11,016 bases of DNA from Planctomycetota bacterium. GTDB taxonomy: Bacteria; Planctomycetota; UBA1135; GCA-002686595. Every line of letters begins with the position of its first letter. The stretch's first letter is position 1. The notes under the pieces are model-generated. The model saw only the letters and a list, made by a program, of their open reading frames with translations, made no database searches and had not been told where the DNA came from. Position numbers and translations under genes: made by a program. Shown here piece after piece: positions 1 to 6,372 of the stretch. Where the stretch lies: positions 1 through 11,016 of the forward strand of contig JAJDES010000387.1 of assembly GCA_029259675.1 (NCBI GenBank). The letters are read 5' to 3'.

Positions 1-500
1 GTGGCGGCATTCCCGGAGCGCGTGGCGGCGGAGGCGGACGCATCGGACTTGCCTACCCGCCGGGTGGACTCGCCGACTTATCCGCACCCGGCGCGCTGGA
101 TGCAAGTGGTGGATCCGGAGCCGAGGCGGGAGTGGTCAAGACGATCGTGTGCCAACGCGATCTGGGGTTGGGGTCGCAATCGTTGCTTGCCATGTGTGGA
201 GACAATTTGATCCCGGGCGGGACGAGTCGTCTAACCTTCGAGTCACCGGTCGCGGGCGGCTTGGCCGTGCTGTGGTTTGCGAGCAGCTTCCAAACAGCGA
301 TGTTGTCGGGCGAAACCTTGCTTGTGCCCGACATCAACTTCTTCAAGTTCTTTGCCACCAACGCAGAGGGCCAAGTTGTCATCCCCAACATCCCCGGGGA
401 CCTCGGCCCGGCCGACCTCTACATGCAAATGAGCGTGTTCGACGCGAGCACTGTCAGCGGCTACTCACCATCAAACGCCTTGCTGGCCGAGTTTCAGTAA
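1..500 (+). CDS. 3' end of a large secreted/surface protein, planctomycete-type C-terminal module (partial)
   Basis: The reading frame (codons from position 3) is open from the left edge to the TAA at 498-500, giving 165 visible residues; the start lies outside the window. The first 40 or so visible residues are Gly/Ala/Ser-rich and look like a flexible linker. The last 120 or so form a compact beta-rich module: CQRDLG, then AMCGDN, IPGGTSRLTFE, LVPDINFFKFF, a TNAEGQ turn, LYMQMSVFDAS and a final SNAL. I recall this pattern from the ends of many secreted planctomycete proteins, where it seems to be a surface-anchoring or sorting domain, but no function is proven. The two cysteines could form a disulfide after export. 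An internal GTG at 132 could pass for a start but lies in the same open frame, so the gene is more likely cut by the edge. No enzyme motif is visible in this fragment. Confidence 0.75.
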   Translation, partial: GGIPGARGGGGGRIGLAYPPGGLADLSAPGALDASGGSGAEAGVVKTIVCQRDLGLGSQSLLAMCGDNLIPGGTSRLTFESPVAGGLAVLWFASSFQTAMLSGETLLVPDINFFKFFATNAEGQVVIPNIPGDLGPADLYMQMSVFDASTVSGYSPSNALLAEFQ

Positions 501-541
501 GCCCCGTCAAGTCGAGCCTCATCGGGCTGCATCTCGGGGCT
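500..541 (+). terminator. Inverted repeat just after the left-edge gene, possible terminator
   Basis: AGCCCCG at 500-506 pairs exactly with CGGGGCT at 535-541. The 28-base loop holds a second short complementary pair, AGCC with GGCT. The stem begins at the stop codon, as a transcript-end structure would, but no T-run follows. It could therefore be a 3' end stabiliser or chance. Confidence 0.25.
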
Positions 542-644
542 CGAATCCTCAGCGAATTCGAGTTCCAATTAGATAGTTAATGAACTTGGAAAGCTAACGG
601 GTAGTACGGTGAACGCTTTGGGTTGCAAGTACTTTAAATAGGGC

Positions 645-736
645 AACTAAGAGTTCGCTGCGTTTAGCAGCTTTGCCGCTGGTTTCCTCAAAGTAACTCT
701 CTAGTTCCGCAGAGTTGCCAACTAGAGGGAACTCTG
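645..736 (+). promoter_or_regulatory. Leader with mutually exclusive hairpins before the unknown membrane protein
   Basis: Four complementary hexamers alternate here: AGAGTT at 650-655 and 711-716, AACTCT at 695-700 and 730-735. The second AGAGTT can pair with either AACTCT copy, the downstream one over 7 bp (710-716 with 730-736). A competing 10-bp stem, with one G-U pair, joins 697-706 to 720-729 around a 13-base loop. Its 3' arm covers most of the purine-rich GAGGGA at 725-730, the only Shine-Dalgarno-like stretch before the next genes. A small separate hairpin, GCTGC-GTTTA-GCAGC at 657-671, sits between. The arrangement resembles an attenuator or translational switch, but no known riboswitch class is recognised. 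Confidence 0.35.
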
Positions 737-805
737 ATGAAATCACCAAATGCTCGATTCGGAGAAGCAGTACAAGTGGGATTTTGCCAGCAGAGATCTG
801 AATGA
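737..805 (+). CDS. Possible 22-residue leader ORF overlapping the next gene's start
   Basis: ATG at 737 follows GAGGGA (725-730) by 6 bases, a far better ribosome-binding position than that of the longer gene at 750, which has that motif 19 bases away. The ORF runs 22 codons to TGA at 803-805 in a different frame and overlaps the start of the 750 gene. The peptide (MKSPNARFGEAV...) resembles nothing I know. It could couple translation of the membrane protein, or could arise by chance from the purine-rich site. Confidence 0.2.
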   Translation: MKSPNARFGEAVQVGFCQQRSE

Positions 806-1520
806 CTTGTTGGACGCTTGGGAAGTTTCCATGCCAGAGCCCATCCGCAAGATTCTCTTGCGGGAATTTGAAGCCAGGCACTATAGAACGAAGAGTTTGC
901 CCACTCCCCCCCCGGCAGTAGAAACGACAAGTTTGGACAGCGAACCGGTGAAAACGCCGGAGCTTTCGTCCGCGTCTGCAAGTCGAGCATTTGTTGCGGA
1001 TGTGCAGGCAGCAGAGTGGTCGACAGAAGTTGACAAGGCATTAGTCGGGCCGCATGCGAACCCGAGCCGCGCAGCTGCGAATTGGGTGCTGGCTTTGGGC
1101 ATTCTCCATATTCTTGTAGGCCTGTGGTTCGGCTATGACTCCGTCGCTGAGAATCAGGCGCCCTTGGAGATGGTTGCCGGCATGGGCGACAATGAAATTG
1201 TTCAGTTCGAGGGTGAAGATTTCACCGCCTTTGAAGTGCGGCTTATTGCTTACATTTCCATGGGCTTTGCTTTTGGTGTTCCGATCGGTCTTGGGTTGGT
1301 TTTTCTGCTCTTGTATTGGTGGGCAAGGAAATCGCCGTTGCCGGCATTGATCACTGCGTTGGGACTTTATGTTGCTGCCATTGCCGCGAATGCAATATTT
1401 GACCCGAGCTCGCTTTATCATGGGCTCGTATTCAAGATCCTCTTCTTTTGCGGCATCATCGCTGGGATCAGAGCGGAACTGGAATCATCCAGGGAGAAGC
1501 AGGTGCGGGAGTCCGCGTAG
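750..1520 (+). CDS. Hypothetical four-helix inner-membrane protein with cytosolic N-terminal region
   Basis: I do not recognise this 256-residue protein. Residues 1-48 are charged and probably helical (KQYKWDF, then PEPIRKILLREFEARHY). Residues 50-105 are Pro/Ser/Thr-rich and look disordered. Four hydrophobic stretches follow: about 109-129, 165-191, 197-216 and 225-242. An acidic loop of about 35 residues lies between the first two, and a charged tail closes the protein (RAELESSREKQVRESA). The pattern fits a small integral membrane protein with a soluble N-terminal arm. No catalytic or ligand motif is visible. The frame is closed upstream by TGA at 738. A later ATG at 831 (Met28) has GGGAAG nearby and is an alternative start. 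Its leader carries competing hairpins, so post-transcriptional control is possible. It converges on the UbiB-family gene with 8 bp between stop codons. Confidence 0.7.
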   Translation: MLDSEKQYKWDFASRDLNDLLDAWEVSMPEPIRKILLREFEARHYRTKSLPTPPPAVETTSLDSEPVKTPELSSASASRAFVADVQAAEWSTEVDKALVGPHANPSRAAANWVLALGILHILVGLWFGYDSVAENQAPLEMVAGMGDNEIVQFEGEDFTAFEVRLIAYISMGFAFGVPIGLGLVFLLLYWWARKSPLPALITALGLYVAAIAANAIFDPSSLYHGLVFKILFFCGIIAGIRAELESSREKQVRESA

Positions 1521-1528
1521 CCCCAATC

Positions 1529-3196
1529 TCAAACCTTTGGTGAGCGCAGGATTGACCAGAGCAGGCAGACGCCGCCGACAAGTGAGCTGCCGAAGCCGAG
1601 CAAACCGAATAGGGGCATGCCCGCGATGCGGGGACCGCCTGAAACGGTCAGGCAAATGGACGTGCCGATAATTAGGGCGGCAGTGACGATACCCACGGTT
1701 AATCGGTTGGCGCTGTGGTCGAGCCGTTGTCCGAATCGCTCGAGTCGTTCGACATCGATATTGACGTGAAGCTTGCCGCGCTTGGCCCAGTGCATGATTT
1801 GCTTTAGATCGCCGGGCAGCGACGCGAGCAGTGAGCCGGCTTCTTTCGCGCTGCGACGTAGCACGGCTAGCGGGGAGTGCTCTTTCTCCCAGGCCAACTT
1901 GGCAAAGGGTTCCACGTGGGTCGCCATGACGAAGTCGGGTGCAAGAGTGCGTCCCAAGCCGTCGAGCGTAATGAATACTTTCAAGAGCAGGGCCACATCG
2001 CCGGGAAGGAACAAATCGTTTTCACGCAAGAGGGTCGTGAGCTCACCGAGCATCTCCGTCGTGTCGATTTGTTCGAGGGACAGTCCGTTGTAGCGCTCGA
2101 TGAAGGCGGCGCAGTCTTGGCTCAACAATTCGGTATCCGTCTTGCCGTCCGACCACTCTGTCAGGATGTCTACGACTTCAACGAGGTCTTGGTTGATGAC
2201 AGACACTAGGAGCTCAAGGAATTCGCTACGGCGCGTCTCCGGCAGAAAACCGACCATTCCAAAATCGACCAGGCCAAGGCGTCCGTCACGCAGCAATAAG
2301 ATGTTGCCGGGATGCGGGTCGGCATGAAAGCAGCCGTCGACGAAGACCATGCGCAGAATCGTGTCGCAGCCCAGCTCAGCGACATGAGCCGAAGTTTCTT
2401 CGTCACGAGCTTCGTCGTGGAGCCATTCATGAAGGCTGGAGCCTTCGAGGTATTCCATTACGCAAAGTCGCTCACGGGTCCACTTCGGAAAGATGCGTGG
2501 AACGACAATGCCGGAGTCCTCGGGCAAGTTGTCGCGCAAGCGTTCGGCGTTTTTGGCTTCAATGCGAAGGTCCAGTTCGTTGCGCAACGAGCGACCGAAT
2601 TGCCGAATCAAATTTCGAGGTCGGTATCGGCGCAATTCAGGCAATCGCTCTTCCATGCGCTCGGCCAGGCGTGTGATCAAGCGCAAATCGGCTTCCACAA
2701 CCTCGCGTATGCCCGGTCGCCGAATTTTGAGGATGACTTCTTCGCCGGTGAGAAGCGTGGCTCGGTGCACCTGCGCGATGGATGCGGCGGCGAGTGGGGT
2801 CTGGTCGAAAGAGGAAAAGACCTCTTCCGGTTCCGCGCCGAGGTCTTCGACTAGCTGTTCGCGAATGTCCTCATAAGGGATCGAATTCGCATGTTGTTGC
2901 AAGCCTGCGAGCTCGTCAGTCCATGTCGGAGGCAGAAGGTCCGGGCGTGCGGAGAGCATCTGCCCCACCTTTACGAAGGTGGGCCCAAGCTCTTCGAGGG
3001 CCTCGCGTAAGCGCAATTGGGGGTCCTTGGCCAACCCCTGCGGCGCTTTCCAATTGATGGCTTTTCCCGCGCGGTCGAATATGCGAGCCAAACCCAGGCG
3101 CCGGACGGCATCGCCTAGGCCGTGACGAATGAGTACTGAAGCGATGTCCTGCAGACGCCCCAGGTCGCGGGCCGTGCTTAGTGCTTCCAGCAACAT
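1529..3196 (-). CDS. ubiB: UbiB/ABC1/AarF-family atypical protein kinase-like ATPase
   Basis: This 555-residue protein is full length for the UbiB/ABC1/ADCK family, whose members are membrane-tethered ATPases supporting isoprenoid quinone metabolism and lipid homeostasis. The family signature is complete: KVGQ at 76-79 within the N-terminal extension, the Ala-rich nucleotide loop AAASIAQ at 136-142, the ATP-site Lys157 in ILKIRRPG, the ExD motif (Glu207, Asp209), HADPHPGN at 291-298 and the metal-binding DFG at 311-313. Two C-terminal membrane helices (about 500-520 and 527-548) match the usual tail anchor. ATG at 3196 puts KxGQ at the expected depth; only a weak AAGG lies 10 bases upstream. 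The symbol is a family label. Cultured planctomycetes mostly use menaquinone, so a strict ubiquinone role is doubtful and the substrate is unknown. It is transcribed alone here, divergent from the CBS gene. Confidence 0.93.
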   Translation of the reverse strand: MLLEALSTARDLGRLQDIASVLIRHGLGDAVRRLGLARIFDRAGKAINWKAPQGLAKDPQLRLREALEELGPTFVKVGQMLSARPDLLPPTWTDELAGLQQHANSIPYEDIREQLVEDLGAEPEEVFSSFDQTPLAAASIAQVHRATLLTGEEVILKIRRPGIREVVEADLRLITRLAERMEERLPELRRYRPRNLIRQFGRSLRNELDLRIEAKNAERLRDNLPEDSGIVVPRIFPKWTRERLCVMEYLEGSSLHEWLHDEARDEETSAHVAELGCDTILRMVFVDGCFHADPHPGNILLLRDGRLGLVDFGMVGFLPETRRSEFLELLVSVINQDLVEVVDILTEWSDGKTDTELLSQDCAAFIERYNGLSLEQIDTTEMLGELTTLLRENDLFLPGDVALLLKVFITLDGLGRTLAPDFVMATHVEPFAKLAWEKEHSPLAVLRRSAKEAGSLLASLPGDLKQIMHWAKRGKLHVNIDVERLERFGQRLDHSANRLTVGIVTAALIIGTSICLTVSGGPRIAGMPLFGLLGFGSSLVGGVCLLWSILRSPKV

Positions 3197-3717
3197 GTTT
3201 CTATTGCCTTTTCAAATGGACGGCTGACCCGCCTTTTCCTGCTCGTTCGAGCATGAGTTGCCGAACGAAATAGTTTTCAAACGCTTCACAAGCAAGGCGC
3301 CCAGTAAGGGATTTGCTCGGGCCATTGGCAAAGCGCGCCTGCAAACGGCTCGGATCCTTCCGGGCGCCTACGACGACTTCGCAGCTTGGTACCATTCGAA
3401 TTCCCGCATGCCTGTGCCGCTGCAGCAGATTACCAAGGGGGAGGCATTTCTTGCCCAAGGCTTCCCCTCGGGCTTGTGAGCACACCGAATTCATGCGGAT
3501 CGCTACGCGGTACTTGCCAAAGTCTTTGTGAGGCCCCAGCGCCTGCGCTCCGCACTTGTGCGACGCGGACTGTGGCGTTGTGCTGCAGGGGATTCTACGC
3601 CCTCGTTCAAGCTGGTCTACCGCCTATGGCCCAGGGTCCGGCCTCCGCATTCGCTGCAGGCTATGGATGTGCGGACGTTATGCGTATTAGGCCAAACCAG
3701 CAGATAGGAGTGCGAGC
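3197..3717. other. Divergent intergenic region between the UbiB-family and CBS genes
   Basis: These 521 bases separate two divergent starts and should hold both promoters, but no clear -35/-10 pair, sigma-54 GG/GC element or operator palindrome is visible. A 97-codon minus-strand ORF at 3201-3494 (ATG at 3494) ends 4 bases before the UbiB-family ATG. It is Cys/Arg-rich, matches no family I know and lies open well upstream of its ATG, so I do not call it a gene. A 73-codon plus-strand ORF at 3258-3479 overlaps it and is no better. The size suggests a decayed gene or an unrecognised RNA leader. Confidence 0.5.
3706..3710 (+). promoter_or_regulatory. Ribosome binding site of the CBS-domain gene
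   Basis: AGGAG at 3706-3710 lies 7 bases before the ATG at 3718. It is a near-consensus Shine-Dalgarno site and fixes that start. Confidence 0.8.
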
Positions 3718-4566
3718 ATGCAAGTTACAACGATCATGACGACGGATCCCGTTTCGGTGACTCCGGATACGAGCCTCGATGAGGCACTCCTGGCGATGGA
3801 TGAATTTGATCTTCGGCACCTGCCCGTGTTGGATGACGGCAAGCTAGTGGGATTGATTTCGGATCGCGACTTGCTGGAGGCAACCGGCTGGCTCCCATCG
3901 CGGGCGCATGCGAGCCGGGGACCCGGGCAAGCGGAAGAGATGCCCAAACTCGTGCGGGAAGTAATGTCTGATTCTGTGCATCGGATCGGGCATGAGGACA
4001 GCATTGCCGCGGCGGCGGTGGAGTTCATTCATCACGGCATTGGTTGCTTGCCCGTCACCAAAAATGCGCGCCTGGTGGGCATGTTGACGGAGATGGATGT
4101 CGTAAGTGCCTGTGCGGACGGCCAGCTCAAGGGCATTACAAAGACGGCACTGAATGACACTGTCGGTGAGCACATGACCGAATCTCCACGCAGCATTCAG
4201 TGGGACACGACCTTGGGCGAGGCCATGTCGATTTGCGGTTCAAACGGAATCAGGCACTTGCCTGTGATTGAGGCGGGGCAACTAGTCGGAATGGTTTCTG
4301 ATCGTGATTTGCGCCGCGCGCTCGGCGCCGGCCGTCACGAAGATATGCCGATGAACGAAACGATGACCAAGAAGCCGTTTGCGGTTTCGCCGGACACAAT
4401 ACTTGCGGATGCTGCACGAGCCATGTTTGAGCACCGGTTCAGTTCCCTGCCGGTTGTGCACGATGCCGAATTAGTTGGAATCCTAACTGTGGCCGACATC
4501 CTGGACCATTGCCTGGACACGAGTCTGGAGCGGGGCGAATCGGCGGAGCCGCTTAAGGGGGATTGA
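3718..4566 (+). CDS. Four-CBS-domain protein (two Bateman modules), putative adenine-nucleotide sensor
   Basis: The 282 residues are almost wholly four CBS domains, at about 4-55, 80-133, 149-202 and 213-266, with no attached enzyme or channel. Each shows the CBS pattern: an opening Met-Thr or Met-Ser segment, a 'LPV' strand, 'LVG' and a closing Asp. The closing motifs are SDRD (48-51), TEMD (124-127), SDRD (194-197) and TVAD (257-260). These aspartates commonly contact the ribose of bound AMP, ADP, ATP or S-adenosyl compounds in CBS pairs, so both Bateman modules may bind nucleotide. Domains 1 and 3 are the most alike (HLPV...LVG...SDRDL), as expected if a two-domain unit was duplicated. Such stand-alone CBS proteins are generally cytosolic regulators of partner proteins; the partner is unknown. 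The start has a good Shine-Dalgarno site. It is a single gene, convergent with cbpM. Confidence 0.92.
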   Translation: MQVTTIMTTDPVSVTPDTSLDEALLAMDEFDLRHLPVLDDGKLVGLISDRDLLEATGWLPSRAHASRGPGQAEEMPKLVREVMSDSVHRIGHEDSIAAAAVEFIHHGIGCLPVTKNARLVGMLTEMDVVSACADGQLKGITKTALNDTVGEHMTESPRSIQWDTTLGEAMSICGSNGIRHLPVIEAGQLVGMVSDRDLRRALGAGRHEDMPMNETMTKKPFAVSPDTILADAARAMFEHRFSSLPVVHDAELVGILTVADILDHCLDTSLERGESAEPLKGD

Positions 4567-4871
4567 AGTCGAAGTCACCCCGGTGGTTGCACCCATTCGG
4601 CGTTGTGGAGTCGCGCTTGTGTGCGCTAGGCTTTGCTGAACGGCGCGGGCTCTGGCGATGGGCAGAATTGTCCTTAGGCAGTGGTTAATAAGCGCAAGGG
4701 CCGAGTCAATGCGTAATCCGAGTCTTTAGCCGCATTGCATTTAATTCCGCGCTACCTAGCCCCAACGACATCCATGGATTGCCATGGCTCGCTTGGGTCG
4801 AACGCGTGCAGTGTCCAACCCAAAGTCAAGTGTGCGAAGCCCGCTAGCTTAGGCGCTTGCAACGTTGGGTG
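4567..4871. other. Convergent intergenic region between the CBS gene and cbpM
   Basis: No coding sequence is supported in these 305 bases. A short hairpin is possible at 4772-4787, where CCATGG occurs twice around ATTG, and a weak GGTG-GTTG-CACC stem follows the CBS stop codon. Neither has a T-run. Two transcripts end here, so terminators must be near, but none is classical. Confidence 0.5.
4837..4858 (-). terminator. Weak hairpin downstream of cbpM
   Basis: On the minus strand AAGC, a bulged G and CC pair with GG and GCTT around a 9-base loop, 13 bases after the cbpM stop codon. A minus-strand ACCCAA just after the stop can also pair with a distant TTGGGT. No U-tract follows, so termination here is only a possibility. 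Confidence 0.2.
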
Positions 4872-5120
4872 TCAGTCGTCAAGCGCCAGGGCTATGGCTT
4901 CGATTTCAAGACCGAGGACGGTGTGCAGGCGCACGATTGTGGCTACGCGATCCATTTGGATGGCTGCGATGTGAAGTTTGGGAGCGGACTGCACGCTGTT
5001 ATCCAGCAATCCGGATTCGCAAACCTGCAGCAGCCATAGGCTTTCGACTTCAAAAATCTGGGCCACAATCTCAACGCTGAGGTACAGATCATTGGCGACA
5101 TAAAGTTTGTCGTCTGTCAC
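4872..5120 (-). CDS. cbpM: Chaperone modulator CbpM (MerR-like helix-turn-helix)
   Basis: This 82-residue protein matches the CbpM family, whose members bind the J-domain of CbpA and restrain its co-chaperone activity. Its body follows the family pattern: a short beta start, a helix-turn-helix-like stretch (SVEIVAQIFEVESLWLLQVCESGLL, residues 15-39), then MDRVATIVRLHTVLGLEIEAIALAL (56-80). The start is GTG at 5118-5120, sharing bases with the dnaJ TGA at 5117-5119 (GTGA overlap), behind a perfect AAAGGAGG. The same frame stays open to 5387 inside dnaJ, so automatic calling can give a false 171-residue protein. It ends just after 'LALDD', without the coiled-coil tail of the roughly 101-residue E. 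coli protein. Tight overlap with dnaJ implies translational coupling and near-equal production. Confidence 0.9.
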   Translation of the reverse strand: MTDDKLYVANDLYLSVEIVAQIFEVESLWLLQVCESGLLDNSVQSAPKLHIAAIQMDRVATIVRLHTVLGLEIEAIALALDD

Positions 5121-6145
5121 GCCGAGCCTCCTTTGTCGGATTTGGCGCCAACCGAACGGCCCGCTTCCGCCAATTCGTTCAGCAATTCGTTTTGACGTTT
5201 GGTGAGCTGCAGCGGCAGGTCTATGGCCAAGCGGACATAGCAGTCGCCATGCTCTCCTTTCTTGTTTGCAAATCCCTGCCCCTTCAGTCGCAGGCGTTTG
5301 CCGGAGCGCGAGTTGGGGGGGATTGAAATGGTGACAACGCCTCTTGCGGTGCGAACATCCAATTTGGCTCCCGCGTGGGCTTCCCAAGGCGTTATGGAAA
5401 GTTGTGCTTCGAGCTCACCATTCACCATGTGAAAAGAGTTGTCGTCCTCAAGTCGCACCAAGAGGTGCAAGTCTCCATTGTCTCCGCCGCCCTCACCTGG
5501 TTCGCCCAGGCCTTTCAGACGCAGCTTCATTCCATCGCGAATGTCGGATGGGATTTTTAGCTCAACTTTTTGGAGCTTGCGCACTTGCCCAACTCCTGCG
5601 CAGGAGGGGCAGACATGCGTCGAAAGAGTTCCAGTGCCTCCGCAACTCGGACAGCTCGTGCGCGCGGGAATCTCGAACGTGCGCTTGCCGCCCGCGATGG
5701 CCTCGGTGAGCCTCAAATTCAGTTCTGCGCGGACGTCACTGCCTCGATATCGATAGCGCGCGTGCGGCTTCGGCCCACCTCGGAATTCTTGGCGGAATTG
5801 TCCACCGAACATCTGCTGGAAGAAATCCGAAAACCCGCCGGAGCCGCCGAATGCTGCTTCGAACTCCTCGCGCGACATCGTGCTTTGGCCGGGCTCGGGT
5901 CGGAATTCTTGACCGTGTTCCCAATTCTCCCCGAATCGATCGTACTTGCTGCGCGACTCCGCGTTGGACAGCACTTCATAGGCTTCGCTGATCTGCTTGA
6001 ACTTGGCTTCCGCCTCATCGCTCTTATCGCCCTGGTGGCGATCGGGATGCCACTTCAGGGCCAACTTGCGATAGGCCTTCTTTATAGCGCTCTCGTCAGC
6101 TTCTCGAGCAACACCGAGAACTTCGTAATAGTCTTGGAATTTCAC
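5117..6145 (-). CDS. cbpA: CbpA-like DnaJ co-chaperone with a half zinc finger
   Basis: This 342-residue Hsp40 stimulates the ATPase of DnaK and delivers unfolded clients. The J-domain covers residues 1-72 (DYYEVLGV, with HPD at 33-35, and KFKQISEAYEVLS). A Gly/Phe-rich linker with FSDFFQQMFGG follows at about 98-125. The client-binding C-terminal domains run from about 135 to 315, with the typical LRLKGLG and LRLKGQGF strand motifs. Between them lie only two CxxCxGxG repeats (Cys165/Cys168 and Cys179/Cys182). Classical DnaJ has four repeats and E. coli CbpA none, so this protein is intermediate and could hold one zinc ion. The GTG at 6145 gives the usual six-residue lead into DYY and has only a weak AAGCAAGA upstream. 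It overlaps cbpM by 3 bases. No CIRCE element is visible in the 227 bp upstream, which separates it from the antiporter gene on the same strand. Confidence 0.93.
   Translation of the reverse strand: MKFQDYYEVLGVAREADESAIKKAYRKLALKWHPDRHQGDKSDEAEAKFKQISEAYEVLSNAESRSKYDRFGENWEHGQEFRPEPGQSTMSREEFEAAFGGSGGFSDFFQQMFGGQFRQEFRGGPKPHARYRYRGSDVRAELNLRLTEAIAGGKRTFEIPARTSCPSCGGTGTLSTHVCPSCAGVGQVRKLQKVELKIPSDIRDGMKLRLKGLGEPGEGGGDNGDLHLLVRLEDDNSFHMVNGELEAQLSITPWEAHAGAKLDVRTARGVVTISIPPNSRSGKRLRLKGQGFANKKGEHGDCYVRLAIDLPLQLTKRQNELLNELAEAGRSVGAKSDKGGSA
5127..5134 (-). promoter_or_regulatory. Perfect Shine-Dalgarno for cbpM inside the dnaJ 3' end
   Basis: The minus strand reads AAAGGAGG at 5134-5127, then 6 bases before the GTG at 5120. 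The same bases encode the Lys-Gly-Gly near the DnaJ C-terminus. This site decides the cbpM start over longer options in the same frame. Confidence 0.85.
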
Positions 6146-6183
6146 GCTGGTCTTGCTTGGGATCGTTTTTGGTGCTTGTTCAT
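6142..6183 (-). CDS. Possible 13-codon leader ORF overlapping the dnaJ start
   Basis: ATG at 6183 opens 13 codons (MNKHQKRSQARPA) ending in a TGA at 6142-6144 that overlaps the dnaJ GTG (GCGTGA). The same six bases form the dnaJ-cbpM junction. The peptide is strongly basic. No Shine-Dalgarno precedes it, so chance is quite possible; if translated, it would couple dnaJ initiation to the upstream ribosome. Confidence 0.15.
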   Translation of the reverse strand: MNKHQKRSQARPA

Positions 6184-6372
6184 TCGAATATCGTCAATGA
6201 GTCGGTGCGGTACGGGAGTGTAATCGCTCTGGATCAAATAGTAGGCAAGTGGGGATTGATTTTGAGCTCGTGGTAAGTCGAGCTAGGGTGAACCTCTACT
6301 TTGATTGCCGCCGGCGATTGGAAGGCGCGAGGCTCGCTGTTCAGCTGTTAGCTGCGTATAACCTGACCCAGC

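Noticed and set aside
535..560. tRNA T-arm-like sequence (GGGGCTCGAATCCTC)
   Set aside because: No acceptor, D or anticodon arm can be drawn around it; the same bases fit the inverted repeat after the first gene.
2312..2854. 180-codon plus-strand ORF
   Set aside because: It is antisense to the kinase core of the UbiB-family gene and has no recognisable feature.
3325..3347. Sigma-54-like element (TTGGCAAA...CTGCAA)
   Set aside because: The GG and GC pairs are 12 bases apart, not the required 10.
4772..4787. Paired CCATGG palindromes as a terminator or operator
   Set aside because: The stem is only 6 bp with a 4-base loop and no T-run; restriction-like palindromes this short are expected by chance.
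5121..5387. N-terminal extension of the cbpM frame
   Set aside because: It overlaps conserved dnaJ codons in another frame; the GTG at 5120 with a perfect Shine-Dalgarno is the better start.
5570..6223. 217-codon plus-strand ORF
   Set aside because: It is antisense to the dnaJ-type gene, whose J-domain and C-terminal motifs explain the region.
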